A stretch of DNA of 64,000 nt, taken from NCBI GenBank assembly GCA_031292145.1, contig JARLHR010000019.1:36197-100196 (forward strand). Reading direction: 5' to 3'. The notes beneath the pieces are model-generated. The model ran no database searches, had not been told where the DNA came from, and was given only the letters and a program-made list of their open reading frames with translations. Both the position numbers and the translations under genes were made by a program. Numbering within the stretch: position 1 is the stretch's first letter; each line of letters starts with the position of its first letter. The DNA comes from Clostridium sp. Lineage in GTDB: Bacteria > Bacillota > Clostridia > Clostridiales > Clostridiaceae. Below, in pieces: positions 37,723 through 46,095 of the stretch.

Positions 37723-37777
37723 TAAGATGTTCTCCCTTTTTATTTAAATTGTATCATATAACTGTTTCAATTTAGTG

Positions 37778-38332
37778 TCATTTAAACACTTCAAAATCTT
37801 TTATCGGATAATATCTTATTCTTGCCTTTCCTTCTATATATGATTCATCTACATAAGGATTTTTCCAATACCTTGAATCATCTGAATTTGCTCTATTATC
37901 TCCTAGAAAAAAGTATTTATTGTCCGGTACTTGAAATGTTCCATTATATTTCTCATTATTTTTTACATAATCTTCTTGTAATTTTTCTCCATTTCTATAT
38001 ACAATCCCGTTTTTAATCTCTATTTTATCTCCTGGGAGTCCTATTAATCTTTTTATTAAAATTTCCCCTGGAAATTCATCGTTTCTAAATAAAACTATGT
38101 CTCCTTCTTGTAAATTTTTCGGATTATGTACTCTTGTTACAATTAATCTATCTTTGACTTGTAGCGTTGGAATCATCGATCCACTTGTAATCCAAACACC
38201 ATAACCTACAAACTTCCATACAAAAGTCGCTATGCAGGCAACAACTGCTATATCTATAATCCACTCTTTTATTCTTGATTTTTTTTTCGTATTTTTTACC
38301 TCTTCTATTTGATTTTCATTATTTTCTGCCAC
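37778..38332 (-). CDS. lepB: Type I signal peptidase (first copy of a tandem pair)
   Basis: About 184 residues from GTG 38332, preferred because GGAGGG lies 6 nt before it; the distal ATG at 38365 overlaps that ribosome site. Basic, charged head (NTKKKSRIKEW), one membrane helix (IAVVACIATFVWKFVGYGV), catalytic Ser in TSGSMIPTL and Lys in ILIKRLIGLPGD, box E GDNRANSDDSRYW. Likely the first gene of an operon with the second copy, the DUF3006 gene and ftsH. Two copies may differ in substrate range or timing. Confidence 0.92.
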   Translation of the reverse strand: MAENNENQIEEVKNTKKKSRIKEWIIDIAVVACIATFVWKFVGYGVWITSGSMIPTLQVKDRLIVTRVHNPKNLQEGDIVLFRNDEFPGEILIKRLIGLPGDKIEIKNGIVYRNGEKLQEDYVKNNEKYNGTFQVPDNKYFFLGDNRANSDDSRYWKNPYVDESYIEGKARIRYYPIKDFEVFK

Positions 38333-38579
38333 GGCCTTCCCTCCATAAATTATCGTATATTTCAATTTTTTATTTTATTAACATTTTATATATTATGCAT
38401 ATCATATTTTATCATACCATTTTAGTATATCATACTTTAATTCTTAAAATATTTACAACTTGTTAATTTTGCTGTAATTTTTCCACTTTTAAATATTCAA
38501 CGTTATAACTAAGGTTAAGTGATACTAGCGAATACATAATATTAGGTCAAAAATTAGATTTATTTATGTAGTATCTACA

Positions 38580-38772
38580 CTAGAAATCAAATATATTTAT
38601 GGGTAGCATGCATTTGAAAATTTCGATGTTAAAAGCACTAAATGGGAGCTTCTCCAACTTTTGCTTTTCCAATTGAATAATTGGATCAAACTAAAGTTGA
38701 TGCAAGCTCCCATTTAGTGCTTTCATTAAAATTTTCATAGTCCTACATAACAAAAATGTATTTGATTTCGGT
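38580..38772 (-). repeat. Family A palindrome, full copy (193 bp), CAAATA subtype
   Basis: On the minus strand starts ACCGAAATCAAATACATTT and ends AATATATTTGATTTCTAG. The bulge pair is altered (GCTTGCATCAACT / AGTTGGAGAAGC) with both sides changed. It lies about 83 nt past the lysA stop, in sense orientation, with a family B copy between. Confidence 0.8.
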
Positions 38773-38782
38773 AAGTTATCAT

Positions 38783-38846
38783 CTAAGACACATTCAAAAA
38801 AATAACAATTCCGTCTGCCAAGCCTATTTTCTTTCATGTGCCTAAT
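38783..38846 (-). repeat. Family B repeat, short copy, inverted orientation
   Basis: TAAGACACATTCAAAAAAATA with right end TTTTCTTTCATGTGCCTA, 9 nt past the lysA stop. It sits back to back with the family A copy at 38580. The rest of 38333-38579 is AT-rich and should hold the signal peptidase promoter. Confidence 0.6.
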
Positions 38847-38854
38847 TTAAATTT

Positions 38855-40150
38855 TTATTCTACATCATTTTTTAATAAATCTTCATAAGATTCTCTTCTA
38901 CAAATAAGCCTTCCTTCATTATCTTTGACCATAACAACTGCAGGTTTTGGTATTCTGTTATAATTACTTGACATAGAATATCCATAAGCCCCTGTTGTCA
39001 TGATTGCTAAAATATCTCCGCTGCAAACCTTTGGAAGCTTAACATTCTCTAATAATATATCTCCTGATTCACAACACTTTCCTGCGATAGTCACAGTTTC
39101 CTCAATATCATCTTCCATTTTATTAGCAAGAATACTTTCATATTTTGCATTATAAAGAGCTGGCCTTATATTATCAGTCATTCCACCATCAACTGAAACA
39201 TATTTTCTGACACCTGGAATTTCCTTAACTGAACCTATAGTGTATAAGGTAAGTCCTGCATTAGCTACGATACTTCTTCCTGGTTCTATTGTAAGAATTG
39301 GTCGTTCTTGACCAGTTCTTGCACAAACTTCATCAACCTTATTAATTATTACACTACAATATTCTTCAGTTGTTTTTGGCTCATCTTCTTCGGTGTAGTA
39401 TATACCGAAACCTCCACCAAAATCTACTTCTCTAATTAGGTATCCAATGCTTTCCTTAGTATTTCTTACAAGCTCCAACATTATTTCTACAGCATCTTCA
39501 TATGGTTCTAAATCAAAAATTTGTGAGCCTATATGACAATGTATACCTGCAAGATTAATATTTTCTAAACTTATAGCCTTTTTAACAGCATCTTCTATAA
39601 CAGTTCCAACAGGTGCAAAACCAAATTTAGAATCAATTTGTCCAGTTTTTATATAATCATGAGTATGTGCTTCAATCCCTGGTGTTATTCTTAAATAAAT
39701 ATTTTGTACTTTATTATATTCTTTAGCTATTTCATTTAACGCTTCCATTTCATAGCAGTTGTCTACAACAAAATTTCCTACACCTAATTTAACTCCTAAT
39801 TCAATTTCATCTAAAGTTTTATTATTTCCATGGAACATCACTCTTTCAAGTGGAAACTCTGCCTTATAAGCAGTATATAATTCACCTCCCGAAACAACAT
39901 CTAAAGACATTTGCTCTTCTTTTAATAATATACACATTTGTAGTGTCAAAAATGCTTTACCAGCAAAAGCCACTCTATTATTATTTTCTTCACATTTAAA
40001 GTGTTTTCTATAATCTCTACAATATTCTCTTATTAAAGCTTCATCAAATACATATAATGGGCTTCCATATTCTTTTACTAATGCTTCAGCACTAACGCCT
40101 CCAATAACTAATTGATTATCTTGTGTTTTCATTGTTCCAAACAATTTCAT
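38855..40150 (-). CDS. lysA: Diaminopimelate decarboxylase
   Basis: PLP enzyme that turns meso-diaminopimelate into lysine, the last step of the pathway. 431 residues from ATG 40150 (GGGGG lies 9 nt upstream; the ATG at 40165 does not fit). Visible: PLP lysine in VAFAGKAFLT, HCHIGSQIFD, a glycine-rich phosphate site EVDFGGGFGIYY, IEPGRSIVANAG, and the partner active-site CESGDIL. A lysine riboswitch and terminator precede it, so lysine should turn it off. Confidence 0.96.
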   Translation of the reverse strand: MKLFGTMKTQDNQLVIGGVSAEALVKEYGSPLYVFDEALIREYCRDYRKHFKCEENNNRVAFAGKAFLTLQMCILLKEEQMSLDVVSGGELYTAYKAEFPLERVMFHGNNKTLDEIELGVKLGVGNFVVDNCYEMEALNEIAKEYNKVQNIYLRITPGIEAHTHDYIKTGQIDSKFGFAPVGTVIEDAVKKAISLENINLAGIHCHIGSQIFDLEPYEDAVEIMLELVRNTKESIGYLIREVDFGGGFGIYYTEEDEPKTTEEYCSVIINKVDEVCARTGQERPILTIEPGRSIVANAGLTLYTIGSVKEIPGVRKYVSVDGGMTDNIRPALYNAKYESILANKMEDDIEETVTIAGKCCESGDILLENVKLPKVCSGDILAIMTTGAYGYSMSSNYNRIPKPAVVMVKDNEGRLICRRESYEDLLKNDVE

Positions 40151-40326
40151 TTGCTTAACCCCCAAATTAATTTAGTTAACAATTAACAGTTTATATACAA
40201 AATCCTTTCAGGATTTCTTAAAATTTAATAACTAATATTTAGATTATTGCTTATATTGTTATAATGTGAATAGTTATGACCAAGGTATATTTTAAAATTC
40301 AAGAAAACTTTGCTAAATACTCTTAC

Positions 40327-40360
40327 AAATAACAAAAGTCACAGAATATGTCTGTGACGA
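40327..40360 (-). terminator. Terminator in the lysA leader
   Basis: On the minus strand GTCACAG pairs with CTGTGAC around ACATATT, followed by TTTTGTTATTTG. It sits between the lysine aptamer and lysA, so it may be the expression platform or a fixed attenuator. About 160 nt separates it from the aptamer end, which is longer than usual. Confidence 0.6.
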
Positions 40361-40520
40361 GTGGTAAGTCTTTACGCTATATTATATGCAAGTATTTTCA
40401 TTAATTATCAATTTATCAGAAAATGTATCGTTATATGCATTTTAAGAATACATTAACAAATTTGTAATTATTCTTTCTAAATCGTTAATCGTTAGCTATT
40501 TATTACTAACTGAAAAAAGC

Positions 40521-40688
40521 ACCTTGTAGCTCAACACTTTTAGTGACAGTTATTCACATATTCTATGAATACCCAGAAATAGGTTCCCGCATAATAACCT
40601 ATCTCTTCGGCCATAATACCTTTTAGTATAAATCCTTGCCTGCAAGCTCCTTATACCTACTCTTTATTATAGCTCCTCTACCCCAGGT
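40521..40688 (-). ncRNA. Lysine riboswitch (L-box) upstream of lysA
   Basis: Minus-strand aptamer with P1 formed by ACCT..GGTAG (40688 side) and CTACaAGGT (40521 side). Between them are the conserved lysine-box pieces in order: AGAGGAGCTATAATAAAGAGTA, split as AGAGGAGCT and AAGAGTA; AAGGAGCTTGCAGGCAAGG region; AAAAGG...GGCCGAAG; GGGAACC...CTGGG; and ACTGTCAC near the end. This layout is that of RF00168. It is followed by the terminator at 40327-40360 and lysA, the expected regulon gene. The ligand call is from conserved pieces, not a covariance search. Confidence 0.88.
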
Positions 40689-40810
40689 CATATTATTAAT
40701 TATTTTATCTCATATTATCATATTATTAAACTATTACAAATATGATACCATAAATAAAACTTAAATCAACACTTTTTTAATGATGCATTTTATAGAAATT
40801 CCATTGGAAA

Positions 40811-41488
40811 TTATTCCTTCCTGTAATTGTCCATAAGATCGCCCATAATGCTTGCTGAAGATGGTGGTGTGAATGTTATAGCATTTGCGCCTGCTTGTAT
40901 TGTTTTAATTATTGATTCGCTAGTCGGGCCCCCTGTTGCTATTATAGGGAACTCTGGAAATCTCTTTCTAATATTTCTAACTATACTAGTGGTGTTTTTT
41001 CCCCCTGAAACATTTAATATAGTCGCCCCTGCTTCAATTCTTTTTGCAATATCCTCATCTTCTGATATTACAGTTACTATAACAGGTATATCTATCGTTG
41101 CCCTGATTTTTTTAACAATTTCATTGCTTGTAGGCGAATTTACAACAACTCCCATAGCTCCTTTAAATTCTGCATCCATAGCTAAATTCACAACTCTTTT
41201 ACCTTGTGTTATTCCCCCACCAACACCGCAAAAAACTGGTACATCAGCTGCCATTACAAGGGCCTGTGTTATTATAGGCTGTGGGGTAAATGGGTATACT
41301 GCAATTATTGCATCTGCATTACTATTCCTTATTAGTGCTACATCTGTACTAAAGAGTAATGATTTTATCCTCTTGCCAAAAATGTTAATTCCACCACAAT
41401 TTCTTATAACTGTTGGAACCTCAATAACATGATTTCTAAGAGTACCTTTTATTTGTGGAATAAATTTTACCTCTTTATTTGTTGTCAT
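40811..41488 (-). CDS. TIM-barrel protein of unknown specificity
   Basis: About 225 residues from ATG 41488, chosen because GGGGAGG lies upstream (11 nt) and the distal ATG lacks a site. Beta/alpha barrel pattern: FCGVGGGITQGKR, GVVVNSPTSNEIVKKI, VSGGKNTTSIV, and a C-terminal phosphate-binding motif IIATGGPTSESIIKTIQAGANAI. It resembles the thiazole-synthase, IGPS and IMP-dehydrogenase type barrels; similar clostridial proteins are often labelled only 'hydrolase'. I cannot give a reaction. It stands alone, followed downstream by the lysine riboswitch region. Confidence 0.65.
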   Translation of the reverse strand: MTTNKEVKFIPQIKGTLRNHVIEVPTVIRNCGGINIFGKRIKSLLFSTDVALIRNSNADAIIAVYPFTPQPIITQALVMAADVPVFCGVGGGITQGKRVVNLAMDAEFKGAMGVVVNSPTSNEIVKKIRATIDIPVIVTVISEDEDIAKRIEAGATILNVSGGKNTTSIVRNIRKRFPEFPIIATGGPTSESIIKTIQAGANAITFTPPSSASIMGDLMDNYRKE

Positions 41489-41770
41489 AGTTTCTATCGC
41501 CTCCCCATTAATTATTGTTAGTCCTTTATAACGCACATTCAAAAAATCACTATATAATAACTTACTAAATATTTTCTCCCCATTTGTACACAGTTCTTGT
41601 TTTCTTTACGATTGCAAGCAACTTTTCAGAAAAATGTGCACCTACTCTTTTATATATCTTACTATAATTTAAGTATATAAGAGCACCTCCGACTTTTATA
41701 CCTAAATATATTTATATTGCTATATTTAATATTATACCCCTTTATTTTAGTTCTGAAAGTTAAATTTTAT

Positions 41771-42184
41771 TTATCCACAATATCCACAGTTTTTATCCAC
41801 AAGTATGTTTATGATTCAAGCGCAAAATACTTGCACCACATTTTAACTGATAATTATACAAATTACATGGTAGTATAGAAATTTCTTTAGAAAACCCATA
41901 TTTAAAATTTATTTTTAACTATGAGTTTTTCAAGTTATCCACAAGCCACCTATACTTATCAACACTATAAACAATTGTTGTGTTTACTAGCCTTATAGTA
42001 AGTTTTTATAGAATAAACATATAGTTTGTCCACAATTTAATTTGCAGCTGTGAATTAATAATAATTAATTACTTACTTAGTTTAAATAATTATTACTGTG
42101 ATCTACTATCCTAAATTCAAAATTATTTCTTATATTTCAATTTATGTATTTTAGTATTATATTATTTTTATAAACTTATCCACA
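41771..42184 (+). promoter_or_regulatory. Intergenic DnaA-box cluster
   Basis: Within the 884-bp gap 41489-42372 there are four perfect TTATCCACA boxes (starting 41771, 41793, 41935, 42176), plus ATATCCACA at 41780 and TTGTCCACA at 42026, all in the same direction in AT-rich DNA. No dnaA, dnaN or rep gene is near, so this is not the usual oriC. Candidates are a DnaA-binding cluster for titration or control, or DnaA regulation of the flanking genes. The rest of the gap is AT-rich and without a supportable gene. Confidence 0.55.
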
Positions 42185-42372
42185 AGTTATAATTTTCTAT
42201 AATCTTACAAACAATAGATATCATCATGAAATTATTTATATTAATTACAAAATTTACAACGCATATACCTTAAATATATCACCTAATACTCATCAAATCA
42301 ATTATAACTATACCTGACAGCTAAATTATTTTACAAGAAGGTAAATTAATAAACCAATATTATTTACTAACT

Positions 42373-42900
42373 CTACACTTGTTTTCTTGCTAATATTCTT
42401 CCTTTAAAGTGTCTTAATGTTAATACTAAATCTAATGTTGCTATCACTGAAAAAATACACGTTATGATAATTAGAAATTCTTCTTCTAACTTATAGATGT
42501 TATATAAAGCTGGTTGAAATAAATAAATGCCTATAAAACTAAGTATCATCCAACAAAAAGAAAAACTAATAGTTACATATCCATAAAGATTATATTTATA
42601 ATCAGAGTAGTCCCAATAATTCTTATGAAAAATATGCCTAAGCATATACCCACTTATATATTCAACAGTTGTCGGTATTAAAAGACATAATAGCATTAAT
42701 GAAATTCCATCGATGCCTAGCATTTCATTACATATAATTAAACTTGTAAATGCTATACCATACATAGGTTTAAACGGACCTATTAAAAAACCTTCTTTTT
42801 TAAGTTTTCCTGTAACAATAAAACTGTATATCTCCTCAATTATCCACCCTATAAATGAATAAATTATAAAATTAAATAATATGTAAGACTTTATATCCAT
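42373..42900 (-). CDS. CmpB-like putative ABC transporter type IV membrane protein
   Basis: 175 residues with four to five membrane helices, opening YILFNFIIYSFIGWIIEEIY and containing GFLIGPFKPMYGI, both hallmarks of the ABC_trans_CmpB family (PF06541). Mechanism and substrate are unknown, and no ATPase gene is adjacent. It is transcribed away from the DnaA-box cluster's left side and divergently from the alanyl-tRNA editing gene. Confidence 0.75.
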   Translation of the reverse strand: MDIKSYILFNFIIYSFIGWIIEEIYSFIVTGKLKKEGFLIGPFKPMYGIAFTSLIICNEMLGIDGISLMLLCLLIPTTVEYISGYMLRHIFHKNYWDYSDYKYNLYGYVTISFSFCWMILSFIGIYLFQPALYNIYKLEEEFLIIITCIFSVIATLDLVLTLRHFKGRILARKQV

Positions 42901-43057
42901 TTTTTAACCACCTTCTTATATAACTTAGAATTAGTATTTGTAGATACATTTTTTTTATGCCATATATTAATAAAATTCAATCTGCTATAATAGTATTATT
43001 AATTCATTCTTTGACAGATATTATATATTAAACACAATTTAGGAGGCTAATTTACAT

Positions 43058-44257
43058 ATGGAAAAAATTTATTATGATAATCAATACCTTAAAGAATTTA
43101 CAGCTGAAATTATTGAGATAAAAGAAATTGATGGAAAATCTCATGTTACCTTAGATAAAACAGCTTTTTTCCCTGGAGGGGGTGGACAGCAATGTGATCT
43201 CGGATTTATTGGAGACCATGAAGTTCTTGAGGTGTATGAAAAGGATGAAGTTATCTATCATGTTTTAGAAAAGAAACCTATTAAAATTCATAAGGTTAAA
43301 TGCATCATTGACTGGAATAGAAGAACTGATGGCATGCATCAACATTTAGGTCAACATGTTTTGTCAGGAGCTTTTTTTAATCTTTTTAATGCTAATACTT
43401 TTGCTATACATTTAGGTTCTGACATAAGTACAGTTGATATTTACGGAATACTAACTGAAGAACAAGTAAGGAAAGCTGAAAGACTTGCTAATAAAATAAT
43501 AGGTGATGCCTTAACTGTTCAGTCTTTTATTCCTACTAAAGCTGAATTAAAAAAGTTATCTCTTAGACGTGCTCTTCCAAATACTGAGGAAGATATTAGA
43601 GTTGTTAAAGTAGGTGATTTTGATATCAACGCGTGTTGTGGTCTTCACCCTTCATCTACTCTAGACTTAAGACTTATAAAAATAAAAAGATTTGAAAAAC
43701 ATAAAGAAGGAACTAGAATAGAATTTTTAGCTGGAGAACGTGCTGTTTCGGATTCCTTTAAAAAAGACGAATTTCAAAATTCAATATGCAAATATTTAAA
43801 TTGTAATGAAAATGAAGCTGTAAATGGTATTAAGAATTTAAATGAAAATCTTCGCGAAGCTAATGAAGCAAATAAGAGCCTCAATATCTTACTAGCCAAA
43901 TATCAAGTTAAAGAAATTCTTGAAAATGCAGCCCAAGTAAGTGAGATTAGAGTTATAAAAGAAATATTTGATGGTGAAAATTTAAAATATGTAAGCAATC
44001 TTACTTCTAAGCTTGTTGAAAATGAAAATACTATTGCTTTAATGGCAGTAAAATCAGATGAGAAAGTTAATTTAATCTTTGCTTGTTCTAAAAATATCAA
44101 GGATGTAAAAATGAATGATCTTTTAAAAGACGCCATTTCACTTATTGATGGCAAAGGTGGTGGAAGTCCCTTCCAGGCCCAAGGTGCTGGTAAAAATAAT
44201 GCAAACCTTGAAAGTGCTCTAGACTATGCTTTTAATAAAATATCACAACTATTATAG
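43058..44257 (+). CDS. Alanyl-tRNA editing protein (AlaX-L type with DHHA1)
   Basis: Free-standing editing enzyme that removes serine or glycine from mischarged tRNA-Ala. 399 residues: an N-terminal part (KTAFFPGGGGQQCDLG), the editing domain with zinc ligands HQHLGQHVLS (HxxxH) and CCGLHPSSTLDL, a coiled-coil near 255-290, and a C-terminal DHHA1 domain ending GGGSPFQAQGAG. This is the long AlaX form, without the catalytic synthetase domain. AGGAGG lies before the ATG. A family A palindrome begins 15 nt after its stop. Confidence 0.93.
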   Translation: MEKIYYDNQYLKEFTAEIIEIKEIDGKSHVTLDKTAFFPGGGGQQCDLGFIGDHEVLEVYEKDEVIYHVLEKKPIKIHKVKCIIDWNRRTDGMHQHLGQHVLSGAFFNLFNANTFAIHLGSDISTVDIYGILTEEQVRKAERLANKIIGDALTVQSFIPTKAELKKLSLRRALPNTEEDIRVVKVGDFDINACCGLHPSSTLDLRLIKIKRFEKHKEGTRIEFLAGERAVSDSFKKDEFQNSICKYLNCNENEAVNGIKNLNENLREANEANKSLNILLAKYQVKEILENAAQVSEIRVIKEIFDGENLKYVSNLTSKLVENENTIALMAVKSDEKVNLIFACSKNIKDVKMNDLLKDAISLIDGKGGGSPFQAQGAGKNNANLESALDYAFNKISQLL

Positions 44258-44271
44258 ATATGTTGTAACTT

Positions 44272-44463
44272 ACCGAAATGAGAAATATTTTTGTTACGTA
44301 GGGCTATGAAAATTTCGCTGCAAGGTTCTAAATAGGTGGTTGCACCCACTTTAGCATGCTCTCACTTTCAGTGTGACAAGCTAAAGTGGAACAGCCACCT
44401 ATTAAGAATCTTCAGCAACTTATTTTCAAATGCCTACTACACAAAAATATTTCTCATTTCTAG
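44272..44463 (+). repeat. Family A palindrome, full copy (192 bp), GAGAAA subtype
   Basis: Starts ACCGAAATGAGAAATATTTT and ends AAATATTTCTCATTTCTAG. The bulge pair GGTTGCACCCA / TGGAACAGCC and tip GCATGCTC / GACAAGC are present. It begins 15 nt past the alanyl-tRNA editing gene, in sense orientation. Confidence 0.85.
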
Positions 44464-44569
44464 TACAGATACCCACATAAGGTCTAGTACATATTAATAT
44501 ATAATATGATAATACATGTTAAGTATACTTTTCAAATTAACTATGTCTGAAAGGAGATATAATTATACT

Positions 44570-45079
44570 ATGAATAAATTTAAAGAAATTAAACCTGAAG
44601 AATTAAATAAAAATGTATTTCAACTTATAGGTAAGGATTGGATGCTTATTACATCTGAGAAAGATAATAAAGTTAATACTATGACTGCTTCCTGGGGTGG
44701 TTTTGGAGTTATGTTTAACAAAAATGTAGTTTCTGTTGTTCTAAGACCTCAACGCTATACTAAGGAATTTGTGGATAATTCCGATACATTTTCACTAACA
44801 TTTCTAGATGAAAGTTTTAGAAAACAATTAAGTTATCTTGGAACTACATCAGGCAGAGATGAAGATAAAATTTCTAAATCAAATTTAACAGTTAATCACT
44901 TGGATAATACTCCTTATTTTGAGGAAGGAAATCTCATAATTATATGTAAAAAGATATATGCACAAGCTTTAAATCCTGACTGCTTTATAGAAAGTGAACT
45001 AGATGAAAAGTGGTATCCTCAAAAAGATTATCACACATTTTATATGGCAGAAATAGAAAAAATACTTATAAAGGAATAA
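44570..45079 (+). CDS. Flavin reductase-family protein
   Basis: About 169 residues from ATG 44570, which follows AAAGGAGA; the ATG at 44516 has no site. The NKFKEIKPEELNKNVFQLIGKDW opening, MTASWGGFGVMFNKNVV and LRPQRYTKEFVDNSD match the FMN-binding split-barrel flavoproteins of the flavin reductase/DIM6 group common in anaerobes. The electron partner is unknown. Its stop is followed 17 nt later by another family A palindrome. Confidence 0.85.
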   Translation: MNKFKEIKPEELNKNVFQLIGKDWMLITSEKDNKVNTMTASWGGFGVMFNKNVVSVVLRPQRYTKEFVDNSDTFSLTFLDESFRKQLSYLGTTSGRDEDKISKSNLTVNHLDNTPYFEEGNLIIICKKIYAQALNPDCFIESELDEKWYPQKDYHTFYMAEIEKILIKE

Positions 45080-45095
45080 ACTTATGTGGTTACTC

Positions 45096-45287
45096 ACCGA
45101 AATAAGTAACATGTTGTGTTCCGGTTTCTAGGAATTTTGATGGATGATTCTAGGACTAGAAGTTGTACCCAAAACGCTTGCCTCAACGACAAGCGTTGAA
45201 CAAGCATTTTGGAACAACTTCTAGTCAAGAATCACTACCATCAGAATTCCAATGAAACACTCCACACAACATGTTACTTATTTCTAG
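45096..45287 (+). repeat. Family A palindrome, full copy (192 bp), TAAGT subtype
   Basis: Starts ACCGAAATAAGTAACATGTT and ends AACATGTTACTTATTTCTAG. The bulge pair GTTGTACCCA / TGGAACAAC and tip GCTTGCCTCAA / GAACAAGC are present. It begins 17 nt past the flavin reductase stop, in sense orientation. Confidence 0.85.
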
Positions 45288-45329
45288 TATGGTAATGCAC
45301 TCAAATTTAAGAATATACATATATATTCT

Positions 45330-45460
45330 ATGGATAAGCGACTCATGAATTAGATTTATACCTGCATAATAGAAAGAACTGGTAGTCTGTTGCGCAGTGT
45401 TGCATTGAAAATATAGCTGCAGGCATTTCTTCAGTAGAAGTTGTTCCATTTTAACTTGTC
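45330..45460. repeat. Half of a diverged family A palindrome
   Basis: On the minus strand GACAAGTTAAAATGGAACAA, then CTTCTACTGAAGAAATGCC and a tail AAATCTAATTCATG match the right half of the copy at 1833-2078. The other half is absent. The break point joins directly to the copA-like remnant at 45461. Confidence 0.65.
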
Positions 45461-45740
45461 TAAATTTTACATTAAGCTGTGCTATTTGTGCTTTCGATTC
45501 TTGAGCATCTTCTACTAATTTTACTATTTGGGCTAGTGCAGTATCTTTCCCTACTTTAGTAGCCTTATATTTTATGAAACCCATTTTATTAATACTTGCT
45601 CCAATCACACTACTTCCTACTGTTTTTTCAACTGGAATACTTTCACCTGTGAGCATTGACTCGTCAATGGATGTATTTCCCTAAATTATTTCTCCATCTA
45701 CTGGTAACTTTTCACCTGGTTTTACGTCAACAATGTTTTA
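45461..45740 (-). pseudogene. Remnant of a heavy-metal P-type ATPase (CopA-like)
   Basis: The minus strand encodes a short run from the actuator domain of a P1B ATPase: VDVKPGEKLPVDGEII, an in-frame TAG, then [19 protein letters not shown] (the TGES motif) and [22 protein letters not shown] up to [13 protein letters not shown]. There the half palindrome cuts it off. Only about 90 of roughly 750-800 residues remain, with a stop inside, so it is dead. Native proteins continue with a QxLADK-type stretch here. Confidence 0.85.
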
Positions 45741-46095
45741 TATAATACATACTCAATTTTATAAAATAATTAATGATGAATAATTTGGGTTAAAATTACT
45801 CCGTAATTTCTTTAATTTTATATTTTTTTAGAAATTCCGTAGGAATTTCATCATTAATCCTTCATTATTCATCTTTCATTTTTTCTTTACTAATCTTTAG
45901 ATTTCATCAAACTTTCAAGTTTCTGAAATTCTATAATTTCCTGCACTATAAAAAAAGTGAATTCTATCGAATCCACTCCTTACCATAAGAAACATCAATT
46001 CCACCAATATATTCATCTACCACTACACTAATAGCAATAGCCTCTTATCCACTAAATCAAATAAACCTTAATAAATATTATCTCAGCAATTTTTA
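45741..46095. other. Decayed stretch with gene scraps
   Basis: On the minus strand I see two short protein-like pieces without starts: AIAISVVVDEYIGGIDVSYG (about 45975-46050) and VQEIIEFQKLESLMKSKD (about 45890-45945). A hairpin AAATTACTCCGTAATTTCT / AGAAATTCCGTAGGAATTT lies at about 45790-45850. The stretch looks like eroded coding DNA next to the copA remnant; neither piece is identified. Confidence 0.4.

Noticed and set aside
41771-42184. Chromosomal origin oriC
   Set aside because: There is no dnaA, dnaN, gyrase or rpmH gene nearby, and flanking genes are ordinary; only a DnaA-box cluster is claimed.
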